Positions 52,393 through 60,822 of a stretch of DNA of 64,000 nt are shown piece by piece (the stretch's first letter is position 1; every line of letters begins with the position of its first letter). The notes beneath the pieces are model-generated. The model was not told where the DNA came from. It ran no database searches and was given only the letters and a program-made list of their open reading frames with translations. Origin of the DNA: Fulvivirga sp039025475. GTDB taxonomy: Bacteria > Bacteroidota > Bacteroidia > Cytophagales > Cyclobacteriaceae. The translations under genes were made by a program, and so were the position numbers. The DNA is taken from NCBI GenBank assembly GCA_039025475.1, contig JBCCOE010000004.1:62001-126000 (forward strand), read 5' to 3'.

Positions 52393-52736
52393 AACTAAAT
52401 TTTGTTTATATTTGACAGCCTTCCAAAATCGGCTGCAAAGTTCGCATTATATACCATCAATTCAAAACATTATTCTGAAGCGAAACTACATTTCCTCTCC
52501 GCACTCGTTTGAAATTATCCTATTGATAATAAAATTTTCAAATTATTTGCTGATACCTGAGAAAAATTAAGGGACAGAAATAAAATGAAAAGTGGTCTGA
52601 CGACTTGCTAAGATGGCATTACCGCCATTTCACTGGTACTTGCTGATCATTTGGTTAGTCGTCAGACCACTATACGAGCAAAATTTTCATAGGATTTCAA
52701 ATACTTCTCTAGCTTTGCGCGCTTTAGAAAGAATAC
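52393..52736. other. Divergent control region of the ligase/esterase cluster
   Basis: 344 bp between the minus-strand esterase and the plus-strand hydrolase. It holds the paired dyads 52591-52671, a nested ATGGC/GCCAT hairpin (52612-52627) between them, and a CAGCC/GGCTG dyad near 52416-52435. No ORF with coding character and no tRNA is seen. Confidence 0.6.
52591..52671. promoter_or_regulatory. Two 15-bp inverted dyads, GntR/FadR-type operators or TIRs
   Basis: AGTGGTCTGACGACT (52591-52605) and its exact reverse complement (52657-52671) are separated by 51 bp. Each is itself a near-palindrome that fits the FadR-type pattern TnGTnnnACnA. The same core occurs twice at 50582-50614. They may be regulator operators, terminal inverted repeats of a small 81-bp element, or a long stem. 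Confidence 0.6.
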
Positions 52737-53585
52737 ATGCTGAAACTCCGAATAAAACCCTTTGTAAAATACCATACCGACGAGATAGTAAACGACTACC
52801 TAACCCACTGCCATCTTTGCTTAAGATCGAAGTACTTAAGGCGAAAAGTTATTGTCCATATTTTTATTCCCAGAGGAATCACTAAGTCAAAAATCAGCTC
52901 CATTCCTGCCTTATTTTTAAATGACGGTCAGGATGCCAAACAACTTCACTTGCATAAAACGCTTACTGAACGATATAAAAGTAACACAATGAACGATATC
53001 GTTGTGATTGGCATTCACGCCGGAGACCGCATGAACGAGTATGGTACTGCCGGTTACCCTGATTATTTGAACCGGGGTAAAAAGGCACACCGGCACGCCA
53101 GCTTTGTTCTAAAAGAACTCTTACCTCATCTGCAAAAAAAGATTGGATGCGCTCAAAACCCTGAACTTATGGCCTTCGCAGGGTTTTCTTTGGGTGGACT
53201 TAGTGCCATGAATATCGCATGGGATCACCCTGAATGTTTCACAAAAGTGGGCGTTTTTTCCGGTTCATTCTGGTGGAGAATGGCACCAAAAAATGGGGAA
53301 TATCACGATAGTGACAGAATCATGCATCACTTGATTGATGAAAGCGAGTACAAAAACGGCCTTACCTTTTGGTTTCAGGCGGGAACCAAAGATGAAGAAG
53401 CTGACCGGAATAACAATGGTGTTATCGATGCGATAGATGATACGCTGGATATTATCAAAAGCCTTAAAGCTAAGGGCTATTCGGATAATGATATTACCTA
53501 TCTCGAAGTGGAAGGTGGAGAGCATAATTTCAAGACCTGGTCAAAGGTTTTTCCTCAGTTTTTGAAATGGGCGTTTGATCCGTAA
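52737..53585 (+). CDS. Alpha/beta-hydrolase, esterase family
   Basis: A 282-residue esterase with the nucleophile Ser in AFAGFSLGGLSAMNIA (GxSxGG), acid in the GTKDEEADRNNNG region (residues ~220-232), and His in GGEHNFKTWSKVF. The N-terminus MLKLRIKPFVKYH lacks a signal peptide. It is transcribed away from the cluster, with both promoters sharing the dyad region. A 3' remnant of a close copy is at 54631. Function: hydrolysis of an ester or thioester in the same unknown pathway (inference). Confidence 0.82.
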   Translation: MLKLRIKPFVKYHTDEIVNDYLTHCHLCLRSKYLRRKVIVHIFIPRGITKSKISSIPALFLNDGQDAKQLHLHKTLTERYKSNTMNDIVVIGIHAGDRMNEYGTAGYPDYLNRGKKAHRHASFVLKELLPHLQKKIGCAQNPELMAFAGFSLGGLSAMNIAWDHPECFTKVGVFSGSFWWRMAPKNGEYHDSDRIMHHLIDESEYKNGLTFWFQAGTKDEEADRNNNGVIDAIDDTLDIIKSLKAKGYSDNDITYLEVEGGEHNFKTWSKVFPQFLKWAFDP

Positions 53586-53787
53586 GATAATCTATAACTT
53601 ATAGCCCGAAATGCGTTTAACTCCTAACCAGATTAATTTATTGAAATAATAGTGCTGACGCTGCTCAATATAGTCAGAATAATACTTCTCACTTCAGGGC
53701 TTCCGGGTAACCAAGAACAAGCCCAACGACACGTTCATCTACTTAGTTTTCAAAACGCTACCCCGAAGCCAACAGTATCAATTTTCT

Positions 53788-54462
53788 TTAGTCATCACAG
53801 CGATCATAAGTTTCATATTGGGCTATCCCTACTGCATCTCCATTTGAGTAGTAATCACTTGGAAAGATTTCGGTTGGTATCCACGTGGATTGCGCTATAC
53901 ATTCCCAATCCTCTCCTCCACAGTTAGGTCTATTATGTCTTTCATTAGTACCCCCAATATGAAAATATGGTCCACCAGGAACATATTGTCTCGTTACTTC
54001 GGCATGAACAATAGCACTACTACAAAAAACTCTTCGTCTAACAGTATTTTGGATTACCTCGTCGATAGGGCCGTACAGAAATCTCTGGTGAAGCTCCCCA
54101 CATGCGCTTACATAAGCAAAGCATAATCCTTGCACTCCCAAGGGGACGAAGTCTTTGCTTCTACCTGCGCTGGATTCGGTTGTATTTGTTGACGAGTTTA
54201 AAGGGCTAAAAAAGTCTCTGGAAATTCCCGCTTTTTCACTCAGTGCATAATCAACATTACCTTTTTCATGTAAGACTAAAACGTCTAACTCCTCTGAAGT
54301 TAAACTAATCTCAAATTCATTCAAGTTTTCGACAGAGTTTTTCATTTCATAGAGCCTTGAGACAATTAACTCATTAGACTCACTTACTTCTTCAAGTACT
54401 GAGGAATCATTACAGCTAATAACCATTATAGTAATGCAGAAAAAAATAGATACTTTTTTCAT
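53788..54462 (-). CDS. Cysteine-rich hypothetical lipoprotein
   Basis: A 224-residue lipoprotein: MKKVSIFFCITIMVISC is the signal and lipobox. Residues ~20-110 are a polar helical region. The C-terminal half has six cysteines (GLC, SAC, VFC, NC, EC, RC) in an RxNCGGEDWEC context, suggesting three disulfides outside the cytoplasm. No family is recognised. It is alone, with the decayed esterase copy upstream and 202 bp of featureless DNA on the other side. Confidence 0.6.
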   Translation of the reverse strand: MKKVSIFFCITIMVISCNDSSVLEEVSESNELIVSRLYEMKNSVENLNEFEISLTSEELDVLVLHEKGNVDYALSEKAGISRDFFSPLNSSTNTTESSAGRSKDFVPLGVQGLCFAYVSACGELHQRFLYGPIDEVIQNTVRRRVFCSSAIVHAEVTRQYVPGGPYFHIGGTNERHNRPNCGGEDWECIAQSTWIPTEIFPSDYYSNGDAVGIAQYETYDRCDD

Positions 54463-54884
54463 ATTGTATTTGTTTTATATAAATTTTACTCTAAATATAA
54501 TTTTTAGAAATTAAATAAAATTATATACGGTTTTATCATTATGTTAAGTAATTGTTAGTTGGTAACGAATGAGCATTAACCTTACTATATTACCCCCAGG
54601 CTCTCGTTGAAAACGAGGTTATTACAGCCCAATTTCAAGACATGGTCAAAGGTTTTTCATGCGTTTTTGAAATGGGCGTTTGATTAGACTATCCCAGGAA
54701 TTGATCGAAGACTTACAAGATACTAGGGAATTCAAAATTCCCCCCAGTCTGATCTAATCCGTTCCCGGCCTTGAGCCAGAACCCCGACAAAAGCCAGGCT
54801 CGCATCAAGACTCTACAATAATTCAGAGGGTTGGAGAAAATAATATCGGGATGCCGGGTCAAGCCCGGCAAGGCTGTACAATAA
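54463..54884. other. Non-coding region with hairpins and gene debris
   Basis: 422 bp without an intact gene. It holds CTCGTT/AACGAG (54603-54617), the esterase 3' remnant (54631-54687), GGGAATT/AATTCCC (54726-54742) and TGCCGGG/CCCGGCA (54852-54870), the last near the OmpA stop. It looks like a site of past duplication and decay. Confidence 0.6.
54631..54687 (+). pseudogene. 3' remnant of an esterase gene
   Basis: Codons read NFKTWSKVFHAFLKWAFD and then stop, nearly the C-terminus of the esterase at 52737 (NFKTWSKVFPQFLKWAFDP). Over 54 aligned bases, 50 are identical by my count. Nothing upstream aligns by eye, so only the tail survived. Confidence 0.75.
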
Positions 54885-56048
54885 TTATTTACCCTTAGTA
54901 ATCTCTATCTCCACACGATCATTGTATCCGGATAATGGTCCGGTAGATGGAAAAAGCATAGTACTTGCACCGTCCGCTTTCGTTTTGATCCGCCTGGCAC
55001 TTATCCCCTGAGACACCAGGTAATCCTTGACTAGATTCGCCCGATAATCGGACAGCTTTTTGGCCGAGGCAGACACCTCTTTATTGCCTTCACTTCTTCC
55101 AAAAAACCCTTCGCTATCCCCGCGAATAGTGGCATTACGATTGAACTTACCATTAACGTGCCCGTGCACCCTGATTTTATATTTAGGATTGGCATTCATC
55201 AGCTGGGTAAAAGCGTCCAGCTCTATCTTTGACTCAGGGCTAAAAATAGCCGAATTACTTAAAAAACGGACTTCATTAAATTCCACATAGTCTCCTGACT
55301 TAGAACGCTCAAGGGGAACCTGAATAAGGCCGTTCCCATTCTCATCCAGAGCGGGTGGGCTAGCATAGTTAAGCTCAGTTTCTACAGGATCATATCCCGG
55401 AGCATTAATAGTTACAAAATAGGTATTGCTATTTCTTCCAGGCCTCAAAAGATCTACTACCTGGTTTCCCTGGTAGGAATCATACTGACTGTCTTCTTTG
55501 TTTTTTTGAAGATATACCTGACCCTGCACTTCCTCTCCTGACTCCTGACTGACCAGTTTAAAATAGAACGACTTTAGGTTAGGATCTTTAGCAGGTTCCT
55601 CCTCAACTTCTGGTTCAGGATCCGGTTCTACAATCTCAGGTTCCTGAACTTCTTCTACTACTACCGGCTCAGGGTCCGGTTCCGCAACAGATTCTTCCTC
55701 AACTACGGGTTCCGGAACTTCATCACCGATGACATCCAACACTCCGGAAAACACCCAGGCATCTTTATATTCATAATCCCGTTTCACCTGGCTAACGTAA
55801 GAATAAGCGGCTTTTCGATCATCAGTACCTAACACATAGACGTAAAATACACCACGAGCCTGATTTCGGGCATAGTTCGCATCAAGGCTTTGAGTGATTG
55901 CTTTAGCGGTTAAACGCTCCGCATTAGCTTCTATCGTAAACGCGCCAATAATCACATAATGCCTCGACTCAGCCAGGGACTGCCCAAAAAGACCATTAGG
56001 AGCAATCATAACCCCCAACCATAGACAAACCAAAAGGGTTTTTTTCAA
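54885..56048 (-). CDS. OmpA-family protein with SPOR-like N-terminus
   Basis: A 387-residue exported protein. The signal peptide ends near GLFGQ-SLAESR. Residues ~25-100 (HYVIIGAFTIEANAERLTAKA...VYVLGTDDRKAAYSYVSQVKRD) resemble a SPOR peptidoglycan-binding domain. A Pro/Glu/Val-rich spacer (~115-155) follows, then a beta domain, and a C-terminal OmpA-like domain (YKIRVHGHVNGKFNRNATIRGDSEGFFG, LSDYRANLVKDYLVSQGISARRIKTKADG). It probably links peptidoglycan to the outer membrane. Stands alone. Confidence 0.85.
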   Translation of the reverse strand: MKKTLLVCLWLGVMIAPNGLFGQSLAESRHYVIIGAFTIEANAERLTAKAITQSLDANYARNQARGVFYVYVLGTDDRKAAYSYVSQVKRDYEYKDAWVFSGVLDVIGDEVPEPVVEEESVAEPDPEPVVVEEVQEPEIVEPDPEPEVEEEPAKDPNLKSFYFKLVSQESGEEVQGQVYLQKNKEDSQYDSYQGNQVVDLLRPGRNSNTYFVTINAPGYDPVETELNYASPPALDENGNGLIQVPLERSKSGDYVEFNEVRFLSNSAIFSPESKIELDAFTQLMNANPKYKIRVHGHVNGKFNRNATIRGDSEGFFGRSEGNKEVSASAKKLSDYRANLVKDYLVSQGISARRIKTKADGASTMLFPSTGPLSGYNDRVEIEITKGK

Positions 56049-56200
56049 TTTATAGTTGCTTAGCCAATTATAGTATGTTGATTACAAATTAGTAAAATTT
56101 GTAACCGGTTCCTAGTTTTTAAATATAATCAGGGCCTGTAGATTACAGTAATCAGCTCAGCTTATGACAGGAACCATAACACTTATACATAACAATGCAC

Positions 56201-56929
56201 TTACGGGATAACGCTATATTCTATTTTAAAAAAAAACCAGCCCCCTATGAATACCTCTTGCTCTCCTGTTAATAATTCTCTATCAAAACTATCACTTAAT
56301 CGATCTAGTGAGCCTCTTCCAGTTAGATATTCTACTTTATTAAAGTCATCGTAATCTACAAACTGAAATTCTAGAGCATTGATGATATCGTCAGTGTGAA
56401 TAATGTTATTTGGAATATCAATACTCAAAGGCAAATCATTGGCTTGAATATTCCAATAAATACGTCCAATATATTTTGCTTGACCATCAATTTCCCATCT
56501 AAATTGAATATCAGGGTTTGCATTGATTCCAGTGCTATCCAAATCCCATGAAAATCGATCAATATAAGTAAGACTAACCCCGTCTATCTTGTAACTACCT
56601 ACAGTAAACATAACTGACCTAATGTTAGATTCACCAGAGGTTGAAATCACTTCTAATGAAACTTCATAATCACCCTGCTCCCATCCACTAATTATAATTT
56701 TTGGGTTTAGTACATTTTCATAGTTGGTAAATTCCAGATCATTTACAGACCACTTATAAATTGAACCTTCCTCGTTAACTAAAGTATTAGTAATAAATAA
56801 TGTATCATAAGGTCTAATTAGTATCTGATTTAGTTCAAAATCCGCTATGGGTATTTCCTGAGCACTCTTATTACAGCTCAATATTATAAAGGCTAATATG
56901 CCAATGGTTATATGTTGAACGCTTTTCAC
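56201..56929 (-). CDS. Hypothetical lipoprotein, PKD-like domain
   Basis: A 242-residue lipoprotein with lipobox AFIILSC. Residues ~30-110 look like a PKD/Ig-type beta sandwich (ADFELNQILIRPYDTLFITNTLVNEEGSIYKWSVND). The C-terminal half has no recognised family. GTG 56929 is preferred because it gives a standard signal peptide (MKSVQHITIGILAF); TTG 56959 would add ten residues. No operon partner and no clear regulation. Confidence 0.55.
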   Translation of the reverse strand: MKSVQHITIGILAFIILSCNKSAQEIPIADFELNQILIRPYDTLFITNTLVNEEGSIYKWSVNDLEFTNYENVLNPKIIISGWEQGDYEVSLEVISTSGESNIRSVMFTVGSYKIDGVSLTYIDRFSWDLDSTGINANPDIQFRWEIDGQAKYIGRIYWNIQANDLPLSIDIPNNIIHTDDIINALEFQFVDYDDFNKVEYLTGRGSLDRLSDSFDRELLTGEQEVFIGGWFFFKIEYSVIP

Positions 56930-57207
56930 TGATGAATTAATAACTTGCCAAATCGACAAAGGGCGATAAACCTATGCTCGAACAAGAATTAAAAGAATAA
57001 TACCTAGATACTTTTATACGGGTAAGATGAGCATCGATTAATGCAGATAGAATTAAGTGGTATTATGCATATGTTAAAAAAATCCCAAAACGGATTAGTC
57101 CTACTAAATGATTAAAGAGAAATAAAAAATCACTGCTTCAGATTGAATAAAAAGTATAAATAAATACAATTTTACTTGCCCGTAAGACGAGCTGAAATTA
57201 AATGTAA

Positions 57208-57639
57208 ATGAGGGACTTAAAGAATATATTAATTACTGCTTCGCTAGCTATAATATCCAGCTGCAGTCAAAATAATAAAACCAACGAATATGAAGGTTTA
57301 GACTATCTCGAAATATGCGAAGAATTTGACGAACTCGCCTTCGAACAGAAGGCTCTATTGGACTCGATTAGATTAAAATATAGAGGTGATCAACTATTTA
57401 TAAACAGATTTAACCGTGAACAAATCAACTGGATACAATACCAGGATAAAAGGCTCCGAGCACTTTATTCAAAAGATTGGGATCGTCATTACCGAAAGGA
57501 ATACGGGAAACCAGCATTTAACGGCTGTAAGTGTAAAGAGTTAATCAGGTTATCAAAGTTTAGAAATGCGGATTTACGAACTTATCTTAATGGTCCTAAT
57601 GTAAACCAGCAAGATTGTCCCATCCAAGGCAATCAATGA
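57208..57639 (+). CDS. Small hypothetical lipoprotein, possibly LprI-like
   Basis: A 143-residue lipoprotein with lipobox (SLAIISSC). The helical stretch FNREQINWIQYQDKRLRALY resembles the DUF1311/LprI lysozyme-inhibitor core, and cysteines in LEIC, CKC and DC could form disulfides. Weak assignment. Convergent with the TonB receptor gene; a bidirectional hairpin separates their stops. Confidence 0.5.
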   Translation: MRDLKNILITASLAIISSCSQNNKTNEYEGLDYLEICEEFDELAFEQKALLDSIRLKYRGDQLFINRFNREQINWIQYQDKRLRALYSKDWDRHYRKEYGKPAFNGCKCKELIRLSKFRNADLRTYLNGPNVNQQDCPIQGNQ

Positions 57640-57666
57640 AAAAGGGGCCTTGAAGACCCCTTCTTT
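57638..57666. terminator. Bidirectional terminator
   Basis: AAAAAGGGG and CCCCTTCTTT flank a CCTTGAAGA loop between convergent stops at 57639 and 57670. Confidence 0.7.
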
Positions 57667-57669
57667 ACT

Positions 57670-60600
57670 TTATTGAAATGAATACTTTACACCAGCACTG
57701 ATGGAAACTCCAGGACTAAATCGTTGGAAGACTTCGTTTGGAGAAGAGTCTTCAAAGTTCGAAAATGACCTTTCAAAAAACTGCTCCAGCTTATCGTTGA
57801 GAAGATTCGACACTCCAAAATTCAACGCCCATTTTTCATTGGCGAAGGTTTTATTCATATTGAAATTTAAACTGTGGAAGGGTTGAGAAAATACGTCCGG
57901 ATCCAGTCCTCCACCTACAATTACAAGGGTCGGCCCCTTGACGTTATAAAACAACCCTGCGTCTAAACCCTTATCGTAATTGGTGTAGGAAATACCTGTA
58001 TTTACAATCCAAGGTGCCTGACCAGCCATGTTACGCGTATCATCAATTTCCTCACCGTCTCTAGAATTTATTGTTCTATTCGTAAGCTCAGCCTCCTGCA
58101 TATCAATGATAGACTCAACAATGGTCACATTACCATTAACACTCCAATTCGGGCTTATAAAATCTAAGGCCTTTCTAAACTCGAATTCCATCCCAAACAG
58201 TTGTCCATTACCCACATTTCTTGGCTGATACTCTACATTCGTTCTTTGTAATGGCATCCTAACCAATTCGATGGGGTTGTCAAATGATTTGTAAAAAGCT
58301 GAAATAGAGTAGGTTTGTCCTCTATCCATAAATACCTCCCAACGTAGGTCTATATTATCTATAAGAGTTTCAACCAAATTACCGTCCCAACTATCAATAG
58401 GGAAAAGTCCCCCGTTGAATATTCGGTTGGATACGGGATCAAAGATTTGAGCAAAGGAGAGTTCCTTAAAAGAAGGTCTTGCTATGGTTCTGGAGTATGA
58501 CAATCTTAGATTTTGCTCTTCTTTTAACGAATAGATCAAATTTACTGATGGGAAGAAATCAAGGGCATCCAGTACTTTGTCATCGTCCAAAACATTTCCT
58601 AAATCATCCAGTTCAGGATCAGCTATGGCTGCTTCTTTAGCTGCTTTTACTTCAGCTACGGCTTGATCCAGTGTTAAACCATCATTGAGTCTACCCTCAA
58701 TATAACCTGCTGCCTCTTGATCTCTTCCGGTATGTCTTTGAACAAAGTTTTCAGCTCTTACGCCAAAGACTGCTTTGAGCTTTTCGGTGGGGGATATCTC
58801 AACAGAAACATAACCAGCTGTATTGAAGATCTTACCATTATACTCATTCGGGTTGGGATCGTTAAAACCAGAAACCAAAAATACAGGCCCTGCCGGATAT
58901 AGCGTTTCACTCGTCCATACATCGATTCCCTCACCCGACCAATCAAAGCCCACTCCGTCGAAATTCAAATTGAAATCAACAATCCGATAATCCCTTTCCT
59001 TGAACGTCTGACTTATTCCAAATTTGATTTTACCATCCCTTCCAAAGATCTCCAAGTTATTAGTGAGGTCTACTTTTCCCACCACATTGATCTCTTCGAG
59101 TTCTCTCCACAATCTCGTAGGGTTGCCCGCAGCCCCCGCATTAAAAACCGGATTATTGAGATCATCGCTAAGAGCAGTAAATGGCGTTTGACGAATATCA
59201 GGGTCGTCCTGAACGGATAAGGTCGCTGATCCTCTCCAGTCAACTACCCATTTATCATCACTAAAATGGTGCTCACCATTTAGAAAGAAATTAGTGATTG
59301 AACGTTCGTTGTATTCGAGGTTTTCAGAAAACCCAATAAAATCCGACTTGCCGGTGGCATCACCATCATCGATCAAGTCAAAGTCCCCTGAGCGGCTTTC
59401 TCCATTTTGCAATCTCATTACCGTAAATCTATACTTGGACCTATCCGTTTTGTAAGCTAAGCCAGCTAAACCACCTAGTAAGACATTATTTTCTGCCAAA
59501 ATCCCGTCAATCGTAAATGCTCGTTGAAATTCTTCTCTCTCACGGTCGTTAATATCATTTTGATATTCACCAAAGAAGGCATCGTCGTAAAAAACAGTAT
59601 TATTTTTATAGTTCCCTGTAAATAGGTATCCAATATTATTTCCATTCGGAAGTTCAAATTGGTTGGCGATGGTCAAACCTAAGCTATAGTTCATAAAACT
59701 TGTTTCAGGAACCACGCCCATAGTTGGGCTAAATTGATTTAGGAAGTCGTTTACAACTTGATCACTTTCTGGTGTGCGATTACCCGGAATAATGTCTGGT
59801 CTCGGTAAGCTTGTTGAGTTGGCATTTGCCGGTAACGCACGCTCTCCGTCGTCAAATCCTAACCAATCCGTATTGCTACCTTCGTAGTCTATATAATCGC
59901 TATTGAAGTGCATAGAAGGATTGTACTCCATGCCAAATGACACATCAAAGATCTTCTCTTCAGGAAAATCCTTGGTTTCAATATTTACAATGCCTCCGGT
60001 AAAATCGGCAGGAAGTTCCGGAGTAAATGTTTTCAAGATAACCATGTTATCAATCAGGTTGGTAGGAAATATATCTATCTGAATACTATTACGATCAGGA
60101 TCTAACCCGGGAATATCCATCCCGTTTTGAGTGGTTTTTGTGTAACGATCACCAAGACCCCTCACATAAACGTACTTACCACCCTCAACCGATACGCCTG
60201 TGACACGTTTTGCTGCGGCTCCAGCGTCGCCATCACCGATTTTCCGAAAACTGGCAGCTGATATTCCATCCAGCACATTGGCAGACTTACGCTTAACGAG
60301 TTGTAATGCTTCCTCTGTATTGCGAATAGCTTCGGCGGTAATGACCACTTCTGCCAACTGCTCCACATCCTCTGACATGGTGATTTGGTTGATAAAAGTT
60401 ACTTCGCCTACTTTCACTTCTATTCCTGTTACCTTCACTGTGGCATATGATATAAAAGAAGCTTGAATATTGTAGGTGCCAGGATCCGCCTTTATTTCAA
60501 AGGCACCTTCAAAATCTGTAACGGCGCCGATGCTTGTACCTTCAATTAACACCGTAACGGAAAACATAGGTTCACCATTAGCAGCATCGATTACCTTTCC

Positions 60601-60681
60601 CCTAATTGTACCTTTCTGAGCTATGCCAAATGATGTTAAAAACATCATCATACAGAATAATGCCGATTTAATAATATTCAT
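57670..60681 (-). CDS. TonB-dependent outer-membrane receptor
   Basis: A 1003-residue receptor: signal peptide; CarboxypepD-like regulatory domain (GTIRGKVIDAANGEPMFSVTVLIEGTSIGAVTDFEG, ~24-110); plug (~120-250, with VRGLGDRYTKTTQNG); 22-strand-type beta-barrel ending VSISAGVKYSFQ. It imports a scarce ligand with TonB-ExbBD. No SusD gene adjoins, so it is not a classical polysaccharide-utilisation pair. The upstream minus-strand gene encodes a beta-helix lipoprotein, and an intrinsic terminator lies between the two. Confidence 0.93.
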   Translation of the reverse strand: MNIIKSALFCMMMFLTSFGIAQKGTIRGKVIDAANGEPMFSVTVLIEGTSIGAVTDFEGAFEIKADPGTYNIQASFISYATVKVTGIEVKVGEVTFINQITMSEDVEQLAEVVITAEAIRNTEEALQLVKRKSANVLDGISAASFRKIGDGDAGAAAKRVTGVSVEGGKYVYVRGLGDRYTKTTQNGMDIPGLDPDRNSIQIDIFPTNLIDNMVILKTFTPELPADFTGGIVNIETKDFPEEKIFDVSFGMEYNPSMHFNSDYIDYEGSNTDWLGFDDGERALPANANSTSLPRPDIIPGNRTPESDQVVNDFLNQFSPTMGVVPETSFMNYSLGLTIANQFELPNGNNIGYLFTGNYKNNTVFYDDAFFGEYQNDINDREREEFQRAFTIDGILAENNVLLGGLAGLAYKTDRSKYRFTVMRLQNGESRSGDFDLIDDGDATGKSDFIGFSENLEYNERSITNFFLNGEHHFSDDKWVVDWRGSATLSVQDDPDIRQTPFTALSDDLNNPVFNAGAAGNPTRLWRELEEINVVGKVDLTNNLEIFGRDGKIKFGISQTFKERDYRIVDFNLNFDGVGFDWSGEGIDVWTSETLYPAGPVFLVSGFNDPNPNEYNGKIFNTAGYVSVEISPTEKLKAVFGVRAENFVQRHTGRDQEAAGYIEGRLNDGLTLDQAVAEVKAAKEAAIADPELDDLGNVLDDDKVLDALDFFPSVNLIYSLKEEQNLRLSYSRTIARPSFKELSFAQIFDPVSNRIFNGGLFPIDSWDGNLVETLIDNIDLRWEVFMDRGQTYSISAFYKSFDNPIELVRMPLQRTNVEYQPRNVGNGQLFGMEFEFRKALDFISPNWSVNGNVTIVESIIDMQEAELTNRTINSRDGEEIDDTRNMAGQAPWIVNTGISYTNYDKGLDAGLFYNVKGPTLVIVGGGLDPDVFSQPFHSLNFNMNKTFANEKWALNFGVSNLLNDKLEQFFERSFSNFEDSSPNEVFQRFSPGVSISAGVKYSFQ

Positions 60682-60766
60682 GCGTAAGTAAATTTTTGCG
60701 AAGGTATATTTTTGGCTCGTCTGAGAGTGGTATTTAATATTACCTTTAAATTAAGATAGTGTTAAC

Positions 60767-60799
60767 AAAAAAGGGGGAAAGCATTCTTTCCCCCTTTTT
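60767..60799 (-). terminator. Intrinsic terminator between lipoprotein and TonB receptor genes
   Basis: AAAAAGGGGGAAAG and CTTTCCCCCTTTTT form a strong stem with a CATT loop. On the minus strand it directly follows the lipoprotein gene, so most receptor transcripts must start from their own promoter or come from read-through. Confidence 0.9.
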
Positions 60800-60822
60800 A
60801 TTTATAGGCAGTATTTTTAATG

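Noticed and set aside
52613..52885. Open frame in a different phase over the start of the plus-strand esterase
   Set aside because: It runs into the esterase gene out of frame and encodes no recognisable sequence; the 52737 frame holds the GFSLGG motif.
53652..53927. 91-codon plus-strand frame overlapping the cysteine-rich lipoprotein
   Set aside because: Low-complexity peptide with no homology I can see; the minus-strand frame has a proper lipoprotein signal.
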